51,439 nucleotides of DNA. Origin: Lichenifustis flavocetrariae. GTDB taxonomy: Bacteria > Pseudomonadota > Alphaproteobacteria > Rhizobiales > Beijerinckiaceae. The notes beneath the pieces were generated by a model. The model was not told the DNA's origin. It did not search any database and saw only the letters and a program-made list of their open reading frames with translations. The position numbers and the translations under genes were made by a program. The stretch is taken from assembly GCF_026130545.1 (NCBI RefSeq), contig NZ_JAMOIM010000008.1:217038-268476 (forward strand), given 5' to 3'. Positions 17,568-25,750 of this stretch are shown piece by piece (position 1 is the stretch's first letter; each line of letters opens with the position of its first letter).

Positions 17568-18776
17568 ATGATCTTCAATGCCCCCCTTCTTGCCCTCGCG
17601 ATCGGTGCGTTCGGCATCGGCGTGACGGAGTTCGCGCCGATGGGTTTCCTGCCCGTGATCGCGAGTGATCTCGGCGTCTCGATCCCCACGGCCGGACTGC
17701 TGATCAGCGCCTACGCGCTCGGCGTCATGATCGGCGCGCCGCTCATGACGCTGACGACGGGTCGGTTGCGCCGCCGCACCCTGCTGATCGGACTGACGGC
17801 GATCTTTACCCTCGGCAATCTGCTCGCCGCGGTCTCGACGAGTTATACGATGCTGCTCGTGGCCCGTGTGGTGACGTCCCTCAACCACGGCGCCTTCTTC
17901 GGCGTCGGCGCGGTCGTGGCCGCGACCCTCGTTGCGCCCGATCGCCGGGCCGGCGCGGTCGCGGTGATGTTCACGGGCCTGACGGTCGCGAACGTCGTCG
18001 GCGTCCCGCTCGCGGCCTGGGCGAGCGACGCGCTCGGGTGGCGGGCCGCGTTCTGGGGCATAGCCGGGCACGGCCTCGTCACCATGGCGGCCTTGCGGTT
18101 CACCTTGCCGGATGCGCCGCCACCGCCGAAGGGCAACATGATGGCCGAGCTTCGCGTCCTCGGGCGCGGGCCCGTCCTTGCAGCGCTCAGCCTGACGGTG
18201 ATCGGCTCGGGCGCCATGTTTACCGTTTTCACCTATGTGGCTCCCATCCTGCGGGTCGAGACCGGCGCGTCGATCGGTTTCGTCTCGGCCATGCTCGTGA
18301 CCTACGGCCTCGGCTTGACGGTCGGCAACTGGGTTGGCGGACGGTTCGCGGACCGCTCCGTTGACGGGACGCTGGCCATCACGCTCGCGTCCTTGTCGGC
18401 CGTGCTGCTCGGCTTGGCGATGCTGATGCCCTACGCTGGACCGACGGCGATGCTGGTGTTTCTCTGGGGCGTGGCGAGCTTCGCGATCGTGCCGCCGCTC
18501 CAACTGCGCGTGATGACGGCCGCCGCGGATGCTCCGAACCTCGCCTCGGCGGTCAACATCGGCGCCTTCAACCTGGGCAACGCCATGGGCGCGGCACTCG
18601 GTGGCACGGTCATCGCGAGGGGCTACGGCTATCCGGCGGTCGCGATCGCTGGAGCCGCGACCGCGGCCCTCGGGTTCGTGGCGGTCCTCGCCATACGCCG
18701 CCTTGGCCAAGCGCCGCACCGGACGCGCGGCCCGGAAGCGGCGGCGTGGGTTGCACCGAATGCCGAAATGCGTTGA
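17568..18776 (+). CDS. MFS transporter (DHA1, AraJ/sugar-efflux-like)
   Basis: A 402-residue, 12-segment major facilitator. The N-terminal GAFGIGVTEFAPMGFLPVIA and the loop LMTLTTGRLRRR are typical of the AraJ/YdhP arabinose-efflux-like DHA1 group. The first half ends near VVGVPLAAWASDALGWR, the second contains GLTVGNWVGGRFADRS. It is probably co-transcribed with the aldo/keto reductase, and may export a drug, sugar or reactive carbonyl product. Complete with no visible defects. Confidence 0.92.
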   Translation: MIFNAPLLALAIGAFGIGVTEFAPMGFLPVIASDLGVSIPTAGLLISAYALGVMIGAPLMTLTTGRLRRRTLLIGLTAIFTLGNLLAAVSTSYTMLLVARVVTSLNHGAFFGVGAVVAATLVAPDRRAGAVAVMFTGLTVANVVGVPLAAWASDALGWRAAFWGIAGHGLVTMAALRFTLPDAPPPPKGNMMAELRVLGRGPVLAALSLTVIGSGAMFTVFTYVAPILRVETGASIGFVSAMLVTYGLGLTVGNWVGGRFADRSVDGTLAITLASLSAVLLGLAMLMPYAGPTAMLVFLWGVASFAIVPPLQLRVMTAAADAPNLASAVNIGAFNLGNAMGAALGGTVIARGYGYPAVAIAGAATAALGFVAVLAIRRLGQAPHRTRGPEAAAWVAPNAEMR

Positions 18777-19034
18777 ACCGCTGACTGGCGTGAGGAGGAC
18801 AACGATCACTGGGTCATCGTGATCAAAGGCAGCGGCTTATAGGCAATGGACAGCAGCTGCTCCATCGGACCGAAGGAGCCACTGGATTTGCAGTATGTCC
18901 CAGTCGGCGCCAATCGCGCGCCCACCCTGAGCGGAGAATTGCGAGGCCATTTCAGGACGTTATGCTGTATTTTGGTGAAAGTCCCGCTTGGTTGCTGATT
19001 CACACTATCCGGTGGCGAACCCGAGCGGGGCACT

Positions 19035-19820
19035 TCAGCCTTGCCCGAATAACGCGAGAAAGTTCGGTTGGCCGTTGGACGCGGCCAGGCCGCCGTCGAC
19101 CGGGAGGATCACGCCGTTGACGAAGCTGGCGTCATCGCTGGCCAGGAACGCGATCACGGCCGCAACCTCGTCCGGCGTGGCCGGGCGGCCCATCGGCAGG
19201 CGTCCGCGGAAAGTCGACATGGCGGCCTCACTCTTCTCCAACTCAGCCGTCGCGTCCGTGCTGGTCAGGCTGGGGGCGACGGCGTTCACCCGGACGCCAC
19301 GGGCGGCGTATTCCAGGGCAAGCGATCGCGTCAGGTTCGAAACCGCGCCTTTGGCCGCGTTGTACCCGCTTCCACCCCAGTCGCCGCCGAGGCCCGAGGC
19401 GGACGACAGGTTGACGATCGAGCCCCTGGTTTTCAGAAGGTGTGGTAGCGCCTCGCGGGCCCCGAAGTAAACGCCGTCCAGGTCGGTCGCCAGCTGACGC
19501 CGCCAGTCGGCGGTGGTCAGTTCGGCGAACGGGCCGAAGATTGCGAACCCGGCATTGTTGACCAGCACGTCGAGTCGGCCGAAGCGGGAGACAGTGTCGT
19601 CCACGAGCCGCTTGATGTATCCCTCGTCCGACACGTCCCCGGCGTGGATGAGTGATTTGGCCGCGTCGATGCCCGCGATCGTGTCGCGCAGTTTTTGCTC
19701 GCGGCGGCCGTTCAGCACGACCGTTGCACCCTCGCGCAGGAACCGCCTCGCGGTGGCCGCCCCGATCCCCGTCCCCGCCCCGGTAACGATGACGACTTTG
19801 TCTTCAAAACGCTTCATCAT
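19035..19820 (-). CDS. SDR-family oxidoreductase
   Basis: A 261-residue classical short-chain dehydrogenase. Nucleotide binding is VIVTGAGTGIGAATARR (residues about 9-25), the NAG motif is VLVNNAGFAIFG, the catalytic Ser is in NLSSASGLGG and the catalytic pair is YNAAK; the C-terminal NGVILPVDGG is canonical. NGRREQKL after strand 2 suggests NADP(H). A second, frameshifted SDR gene lies upstream on the same strand. Substrate unknown. Confidence 0.93.
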   Translation of the reverse strand: MMKRFEDKVVIVTGAGTGIGAATARRFLREGATVVLNGRREQKLRDTIAGIDAAKSLIHAGDVSDEGYIKRLVDDTVSRFGRLDVLVNNAGFAIFGPFAELTTADWRRQLATDLDGVYFGAREALPHLLKTRGSIVNLSSASGLGGDWGGSGYNAAKGAVSNLTRSLALEYAARGVRVNAVAPSLTSTDATAELEKSEAAMSTFRGRLPMGRPATPDEVAAVIAFLASDDASFVNGVILPVDGGLAASNGQPNFLALFGQG

Positions 19821-19886
19821 TCACTCCATGTGTTGCCTGGAATTGCCGTCGGGGATGACAGAGCACCGCCGTCCGCAAAACCAAAG

Positions 19887-20659
19887 TCAGAAGATCCAGT
19901 CGACCAGCAATTCGCCGCCGGAGACTTCGAGCACCGTCCCTTTGACGTACGGGTTGGTCATGAGGAAGACGGCCGCGTGCCCGACGTCGGCGGCCGTCCC
20001 GAGCTCCCTCGCCGGGAAGTTCGCGCGGACCCTGGCACGGATTTCCTCCACTTTTGCCGCGGGCAGGACGTCCCAGAAGTCGGTATCAATGAATCCGGGC
20101 CGGATCTTGTTGACGCGGACCGGCGCCAGCTCCAGGGCGAGCGACTGCGACAGGGATTCGACGGCCGCGAACGTCGGCGTGACCGCGGCCAAGCCGAGTT
20201 TCGCCCGAGCCCCAGTGCCGCCTGTGAGGAAGGTCATCGAGCCGCCGGCCTTCAGGTGCGGGGCGGCATGGCGGGCACAGGCCCAGGTGCCCAGGAACTT
20301 GCCCTCCAGGTAGCTGCGGACGCCGCTCATGTCGGGGTCCATGAACGATCTCCAGGACCCCAGCTCCGGTCCGGCGGTGACGACGAGGTGGTCAAAGGGG
20401 CCGACGGCCTCGAACGCGGCCTGCACGGCCGCCTCGTCCCGGATGTCCAGAACGACGTGGTCAAACGCGGCAAGGTCCGGCCGCTCCTCGGCCGAGACAT
20501 TGCGGCGGCTGGCGACAGTGACGGCCGCCCCATGGCGTGGGCGGCCTGGGCGACACCGAGTCCGATCGCCTTTTTGCCGCCGCCGCCGACGACACGCTTG
20601 CCGGTGAGGTCGAACGACAATGCCGGTGGACGTGCTTGCTCGGTTGCGGGATTGCTCAT
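19887..20659 (-). pseudogene. SDR-family oxidoreductase, single frameshift
   Basis: The N-terminus (MSNPATEQARPPALSFDLTG, KRVVGGGGKKAIGLGVAQAA) is in one frame from 20659; near 20535 the reading shifts by one base into AAVTVASRRNVSAEERPDL, DHLVVTAGPELGSWRSFMD and on to the C-terminal KGTVLEVSGGELLVDWIF. Apart from that shift, in the GC run after HAMG, the family is complete at about 256 residues. The glycine motif is unusual (GGGGKKAIGLG), and the active-site tyrosine is not where YxxxK is expected (AAVTPTFAAVES), so it may belong to a divergent SDR group. One base of error or a real lesion would explain it. Confidence 0.8.
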
Positions 20660-20749
20660 GACTGTTGTCCTGTCATTTTAACAATCAGAGTCGGCGCGCG
20701 AGCGCTTCGACGGGAATGACGGTGAGGCCTGGGCGCGGTGGTCCTCCTC

Positions 20750-21100
20750 GGCCGCGCGGGCCGGGGCTTCGACCGGCGTGCGTTTTCCGGCGACGGGGCG
20801 GATGATGCCCTGGCTGTTCCGCGCGCCGGGCGGCACGCGCCGCCTCCAATCTGACTTCGCACTGATCGTGGACGGTTTGGATGCCGCGCGCACAGCGACG
20901 ACGCTCGGGATCGGGATCGGGCAGGCCGGCCAGGAGGGCACGGCGGCACTCTTCGCCTCCGGCGGCTCATGACGGTGCTCGACGCCTACGCGCCGCCTCC
21001 ATGGGCCGTGTGGATGCTGCGCGCTCCGGGGCCTGCGGGACCGGCGCTCGCCGCGGTCATGGAGGCATTCGCGGCGGCGGTTCGTCCAAACGGGAAATGA
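20750..21100 (+). pseudogene. LysR-family regulator, C-terminal remnant
   Basis: Two frames joined give VRFPATGRMMPWLFRAPGG, LQSDFALIVDGLDAARTATT, LGIGIGQAGQEGTAALFASG, then after a shift near 20968 LMTVLDAYAPPPWAVWMLRA and PALAAVMEAFAAAVRP before a stop. That order matches the last third of a LysR effector domain. The DNA-binding half is missing, although its place would be next to the divergent SDR gene, suggesting a lost regulator of that SDR. Confidence 0.65.
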
Positions 21101-21302
21101 CGCGACAGAGGCGATAGGTCGATCGTGGGCGAAGTGCCAGATGGCGGCGGCGGCAAGCCGACGCTCGTTGGGGCTGTTGTTCTTTGTCTCACAAGGAACC
21201 CTGATTCTATGTACGGCGAGTGGTTCCGCGCAAAGCGATATGGCCGCTTTCAACGACCCGGCTGTTCGCGGCGTCTCGGGCGCCGCGACCTTGCTTACTG
21301 GT

Positions 21303-21349
21303 CGGTTTGCTCCGAGGGCGGTTTGCTCTGAGGGCGGTGTGCTCGGGTT
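21303..21349 (+). repeat. short tandem repeat, about 16-bp unit
   Basis: CGGTTTGCTCCGAGGG is followed immediately by CGGTTTGCTCTGAGGG and a degraded third copy beginning CGGTGTGCTCGGG. It lies in non-coding DNA upstream of the siderophore operon. The surrounding 21101-21409 shows no gene I can support. Confidence 0.7.
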
Positions 21350-21409
21350 ATAACGACCACGGTTCTCTTGCGCCGACGTCGGAAGCCCGGTTCAAAGGAC
21401 TCCCTTGAG

Positions 21410-21545
21410 TCACATCCGCCCGACCCCTTTCATGTTGCCGACCTCGAACGTGTTCTGCGCGCCGCAGTAGCCGGGGCAGTCGCTCTCGAATTCCCCATGC
21501 GCCTCTTTCTCGGTCTTTGCCCTTCTCGAGCGCGGCAAGCTGCCT
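21410..21545 (-). mobile_element. IS481-family transposase, middle remnant
   Basis: The minus-strand reading gives KTEKEAHGEFESDCPGYCGA then QNTFEVGNMKGVGRM and a stop. This matches the region just before and at the start of the IS481 catalytic core (EAHGEFESECPGYCGAQDTFYVG, then KGVGRIYQQTF), where the first catalytic Asp is expected; here that position reads QN rather than QD. It is flanked by unrelated DNA and is a dead fragment. Confidence 0.72.
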
Positions 21546-21834
21546 TCCGTCACTTGCGGAATAGAATCAACCCATCGCATGGCCAGACAGCGCATTGATT
21601 ATTCTCGAAAATCACTTCTAAATAGAGTAGATCTAAAAGTCACGCTTGGGGGTTAGTTCGAAACGCGTTCTCATTACATTTATTCCAAAACCAATATCTT
21701 GTACAATTTGCAACTCTATTCGGACGTGTAGCGCAAAGACTGTATTCGGCGTTGAATGTCATTCGGCGGGCTGGGATACCGCAATTGAGAGGGGCGCTGA
21801 TCGCGGTCTTCCGGTGGCATGAGTAGGGTCTGGG
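21546..21834 (+). promoter_or_regulatory. AT-rich leader of the siderophore-uptake operon
   Basis: This stretch is conspicuously AT-rich for the window (especially 21595-21720) and precedes the receptor start, so it should hold the promoter and iron-responsive site. TTCTAAAT at 21613-21620 resembles half of a rhizobial Irr (ICE) box, but the other half is not convincing, and no clean Fur box was found. Confidence 0.35.
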
Positions 21835-24045
21835 ATGAGTGGGTGCGGCAGGGCATTACGTTTGTGGTCGAGCACCGTCGGAGCACCGCGGAAACAGTAT
21901 GCATTGGGCGGGGTCTCGGTTCTTGCTCTCGTTGCGATGCTCGGTGCCCATCCCGCATCGGCCCAGACGGCTGGAGCGCCTTCGTCGGGAGGCGCCGTCG
22001 AACTCGACACCATCGACATCAAGGGCAAGGGACAGACCGCGACCGGGCCCATCGACGGCTATATCGCGACTGAAAGCGCGGCCGGCAGCAAGACGTCGAC
22101 GCCGCTGATCAAGACGCCGCAGGCCATCTCGGTGATCGGCGCCAAGGAGATCCGCGACCAGCAGGCGCAGTCAACTGACGAGGCGACGCGTTACTCGCCC
22201 GGCATTCACTCGCAGACGTTCGGGTCGGATTCCCGCAACGACTGGTTCCTGATCCGCGGCTTCTCGGAGCAGGAGACTGGTTATTACCTCGACGGGTTGC
22301 AGATGTTCTCGACGTCCTTCGCGACGTGGAAGCTGGAGCCGTGGAACCTCGAACGCATCGAGGTCGTGCGCGGTCCAGCCTCGGTGCTCTACGGGGGCGG
22401 TAACCCTGGCGGACTCATCAACGCGATCAGCAAGATGCCGACGTTCACGACCTTCGGCCAGGTCGAAGCGGGCGTGAATGAGTTCGGCAATGTCTATGGC
22501 GCGGCCGACGTCGGCGGCGTCGCCGGGGCGAAGAACGAGTGGTCGTACCGTTTCACCAGCCTCGGCCGCATTGGCGGCACCCAGACCGATTTCACCGACA
22601 ATGACAGGATCTTCGTCGCGCCGAGCCTCAGCTACAAGCCGGACGACGCGACACTCCTCACGATCCTCGGCCAATATCAGCACGATTGGACCAACGGCCA
22701 GAACTTCCTGCCCTACGAGGGCACTGTCACGAAGGCCCCGTTCGGGCGGATCCCGACCAGCCTCTTCACCAGCGAACCCAGCCTCGACAAGTTCGAACGC
22801 GACCAGACGATGATCGGCTACCGCTTCGAGACCGCAATCAACCCCGACGTCATCATCCGGCAGAACACGCGGTACGGCCACCTCGACGTCAATTCCCAGA
22901 CCCTCTACGGGGTCGGCTACGCGGCGCCACCGACCGCCACGACGGCGGACCTGTCGCGCTTCAACTTCGTCACGACGCCCAGCGTCGATCAGTTGATGAC
23001 CGACAACCAGGCCGAATTCCACTTCGACACCTGGGCGCTCCACAACGTCGCGTTGTTCGGCCTCGACTACAAGCACTACAACCTGCGGGACTCGCAGGGC
23101 TTTGCCCTTGGCCCGACGCTGAGCCTGCTGAACCCCGTCTATACGAACCAGACACCGACGCGTTCGCGCTACAATTCGAACACCACGGTGCTTGATCAGG
23201 TCGGCACCTATGCGCAGGATCAGATCAGCTTCGACCGGTTCACCATGGTGCTCTCCGGTCGGCATGATTTCGTCGACCTGAATACCCGGGACCGCGTGAC
23301 GGGGACCAGCATCGACACCAGTCCGGGTGCGTGGTCCGGCAAGGTCGGGGGCATCTACAATTTCGATAGCGGCTTCTCGCCCTATGTCAGTTACTCGACA
23401 TCGTTCAACCCGATCATCGGCACCAACTTCTCGACCGGTTTGCCCCTCGTGCCCGAGACCGGCGAGCAGGTCGAGGTTGGACTGAAGTATCAGTCACCGG
23501 TTTTGCCGATCACGGCCGGCCTCGCCCTGTTCGATCTGACCCGGCAGAATGTGTTGACCACCGATCCGACCTTTGTGCTCGGCTCCATCCAAAGCGGCGA
23601 GCAGCGCTCGCGCGGCCTCGAGGCCGAGGTCAGGGCGCAATTGTCGGATGGATTGAGTGCGATCGGCACCTTCACGGCCTATGAACTGGAGATCACCAAG
23701 GATCTCGATCCGACGCTGATCGGCAAGGTGCCGACCAATACTCCGCAGCGGTTCGGCTCGCTATGGCTCGACTACACGATCCCGGTCGGAAATTTCCAGG
23801 GGGTCGGCTTCGGTGCGGGCGTGCGCTACAATGGCCAGTCCTTCGCCGATCCGGCCAACACCCTGCGGGTTCCGGAGTTCGTGGTAGGCGATGCCGCGAT
23901 CCACTACGAGCGCGACCACTGGCGCGCCGCGGTGAACGTCAGTAATTTCACGGACGAAGTCTACGTCGGCTCCTGCTCCTCGGCGACAGCCTGCTTCTAC
24001 GGCGATCGTCGCAAGCTCAGCGCTTCGTTGGCTTACCGCTGGTGA
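21835..24045 (+). CDS. TonB-dependent siderophore (ferrichrome-type) receptor
   Basis: A 736-residue outer-membrane gated porin for a ferric siderophore. An extended signal peptide ends near HPASAQ (about residue 44); the TonB box region is VELDTIDIKG. The plug domain has TPLIKTPQAISVIGAKEI and the classic VVRGPASVLYGGGNPGGLIN. The 22-strand barrel ends in a typical aromatic C-terminus LSASLAYRW. Its stop overlaps the FhuC start, making it first gene of the uptake operon. The FhuA-like plug and the FhuBCD neighbours point to hydroxamates; exact ligand unknown. Confidence 0.95.
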   Translation: MSGCGRALRLWSSTVGAPRKQYALGGVSVLALVAMLGAHPASAQTAGAPSSGGAVELDTIDIKGKGQTATGPIDGYIATESAAGSKTSTPLIKTPQAISVIGAKEIRDQQAQSTDEATRYSPGIHSQTFGSDSRNDWFLIRGFSEQETGYYLDGLQMFSTSFATWKLEPWNLERIEVVRGPASVLYGGGNPGGLINAISKMPTFTTFGQVEAGVNEFGNVYGAADVGGVAGAKNEWSYRFTSLGRIGGTQTDFTDNDRIFVAPSLSYKPDDATLLTILGQYQHDWTNGQNFLPYEGTVTKAPFGRIPTSLFTSEPSLDKFERDQTMIGYRFETAINPDVIIRQNTRYGHLDVNSQTLYGVGYAAPPTATTADLSRFNFVTTPSVDQLMTDNQAEFHFDTWALHNVALFGLDYKHYNLRDSQGFALGPTLSLLNPVYTNQTPTRSRYNSNTTVLDQVGTYAQDQISFDRFTMVLSGRHDFVDLNTRDRVTGTSIDTSPGAWSGKVGGIYNFDSGFSPYVSYSTSFNPIIGTNFSTGLPLVPETGEQVEVGLKYQSPVLPITAGLALFDLTRQNVLTTDPTFVLGSIQSGEQRSRGLEAEVRAQLSDGLSAIGTFTAYELEITKDLDPTLIGKVPTNTPQRFGSLWLDYTIPVGNFQGVGFGAGVRYNGQSFADPANTLRVPEFVVGDAAIHYERDHWRAAVNVSNFTDEVYVGSCSSATACFYGDRRKLSASLAYRW

Positions 24046-24863
24046 GCATGGCCGGACGCGATGAGCCCGGCGGCGTCACGACTGCCAGGCTCGAATTGTT
24101 GCACGCCGAAGGTGTGGCCGTAAGCGTCGACGGGCGCCTGATCCTGGCGCCGACGACGCTCGCCTTCACGCGCGGACAGGTCGTCGGCATCATCGGGCAC
24201 AACGGCTCAGGCAAGACGACACTGCTCCGGTGCCTCGCGCGGCAGTACACGCCGACGGCGGGACGCATCAGTCTCGGCGGTCGACCCCTCGCGGCCTGGG
24301 GTGCGCGGGCCTTTGCCCGCCAGCTCGCCTATCTCCCGCAGCAGACGCCGGCCTCGACGGGTCTCACCGGTCGCGAGCTCGTCGCTCTTGGACGCTATCC
24401 CTGGCACGGCCCGCTCGGCCGGATCGGGCCGCAGGGACGGCTTGCGATCGAGGACGCGATGCGGCTGGCCGATACCGAAGCCTTCGCGGATCGGCTGGTC
24501 GATCATCTCTCCGGAGGAGAGCGGCAGCGGGTGTGGATCGCCATGCTGATCGCGCAGGAGACGGGGTTCATTCTGCTCGACGAGCCGATCGCGGCGCTCG
24601 ACCTCGCTCATCAGATCGCGGTCCTGGGCGTACTCCGCAGCCTGTCGCGCCACCGCAACGCAGGCATCGTGCTCGTGCTCCACGACATCAACATGGCGGC
24701 TCGCTTCTGCGACACGATTTTGGCGTTGCGCGGCGGGGCCGTGATCGCCTGGGGCGATCCTGCCGCCATTATGACAGCCGAGGTGCTCGAGACCGTCTAT
24801 GGCATTCCCATGCGGGTGCTGACCGATGACGCGTCCGGCCATAAGATCGGCGTTCCGGTCTGA
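24042..24863 (+). CDS. fhuC: ferric-hydroxamate ABC transporter ATPase
   Basis: A 273-residue FecE/FhuC-type ATPase. Walker A is GIIGHNGSGKTTLLR, the Q-loop is LAYLPQQ, the signature is LSGGERQRVWIAML, Walker B is FILLDEPIAALD and the switch histidine is in VLVLHDINMAAR. LVALGRYPWHGPLGR is characteristic of FhuC relatives. The frame opens at GTG 24042 overlapping the receptor stop; ATG 24048 is an equally good start. It energises iron-siderophore import through FhuB. Confidence 0.95.
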   Translation: MSMAGRDEPGGVTTARLELLHAEGVAVSVDGRLILAPTTLAFTRGQVVGIIGHNGSGKTTLLRCLARQYTPTAGRISLGGRPLAAWGARAFARQLAYLPQQTPASTGLTGRELVALGRYPWHGPLGRIGPQGRLAIEDAMRLADTEAFADRLVDHLSGGERQRVWIAMLIAQETGFILLDEPIAALDLAHQIAVLGVLRSLSRHRNAGIVLVLHDINMAARFCDTILALRGGAVIAWGDPAAIMTAEVLETVYGIPMRVLTDDASGHKIGVPV

Positions 24864-25750
24864 TGCCGCGCTGGACTCGCCGGGACCTGCTCGCCGCTGC
24901 GGCCGCGTCGGCGCTCTCGCGCCCGGTTCTGGCGAAGGAGGCTCCGCCGGCCCGCGTCGCAGCGCTCGATTGGACGCTCGCCTCGACCCTGATGGCCTTG
25001 GGTGTCACGCCCGTGGGGGTCGCCGAACAGAGGCTCTACGCGGACTGGGTCGGCCCTCCCGCACTTCCGTCCGGCGTCATCGAGCTCGGTCTTCGTACGG
25101 GACCGAGCTTCGAAACGCTCGCGGCCCTCAAACCCGACCTCATCGGCATCAACCCGCTCAACGAAAGCATCCGCTCCCGCCTGGAGATGATCGCCCCGAC
25201 CTTCAGCAATTCGATCTTCTCGCCCGAACGTGCGCCGCTCGACCGCTGCAAGGTCATGACTCGTTCGCTCGCCGATCGCATCGGGGCCCAAAGCAAGGCG
25301 GACGCATTGATCGAACGGACCGACGCGATCCTCGCCGCGGTACGGCAGCGATTGGCCGGTGCCGCGCCTCGGCCGCTGCTGCCCCTGAACATCCTCGATG
25401 CACGACACTTCAACCTTTACGGCCGCGGCAGCCTCTACGCCGACGTGCTGCGCGCCGTGGGGCTCGTCAGCGCGTTCGACGGTCCGACGAGTTCGTGGGG
25501 CAACGCGGCCGTGGGAATCGAGGCTCTCGCCGATCTGCCGCGCTGCGACCTGCTCGTGATCGCGCCCGTGCCGCACGCCGCATTGCGGATGTTTGAGGGC
25601 CCGAGCCTATGGTCCAAGCTGCTGGCCGCCAAAGGCACCCGGCGGATCATGCTGCCTGCGGCCTGGGCCTTTGGCGACCTGGCGGCTGCATCCCGCTTCG
25701 CCGTCGATCTCGCGGACGCTTTCACGGCTGAACAGGCGCGGCCGCTATGA
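24863..25750 (+). CDS. fhuD: ferric-hydroxamate periplasmic binding protein
   Basis: A 295-residue class III binding protein. The N-terminus has a twin-arginine-like signal (TRRDLLAAAAASALSRPVLA), so export may be by Tat. Mature features are ALDWTLASTLMALGVTPVGV and the helical backbone linker region MTRSLADRIGAQSKADALIE. It hands the ferric siderophore from the receptor to FhuB. Its start overlaps the fhuC stop and its stop overlaps fhuB (ATGA). Confidence 0.93.
   Translation: MPRWTRRDLLAAAAASALSRPVLAKEAPPARVAALDWTLASTLMALGVTPVGVAEQRLYADWVGPPALPSGVIELGLRTGPSFETLAALKPDLIGINPLNESIRSRLEMIAPTFSNSIFSPERAPLDRCKVMTRSLADRIGAQSKADALIERTDAILAAVRQRLAGAAPRPLLPLNILDARHFNLYGRGSLYADVLRAVGLVSAFDGPTSSWGNAAVGIEALADLPRCDLLVIAPVPHAALRMFEGPSLWSKLLAAKGTRRIMLPAAWAFGDLAAASRFAVDLADAFTAEQARPL

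Noticed and set aside
17367-18809. Minus-strand frame of about 480 codons opposite the MFS transporter
   Set aside because: Low-complexity Arg/Glu/His sequence typical of an antisense shadow of a membrane protein.
18777-19034. Possible minus-strand small protein between the MFS and SDR genes
   Set aside because: No recognised similarity, no ribosome site; some phrases looked like IS-end DNA, but I could not match them to a family.
21141-21353. A 70-codon plus-strand frame with a signal-peptide-like start
   Set aside because: It ends in the tandem repeat, lacks a ribosome site and matches no family I know; likely chance or remnant.
21595-21720. Fur or RirA box before the TonB receptor
   Set aside because: Only a weak half-site resembling an Irr box was visible; not enough to call a specific regulator.
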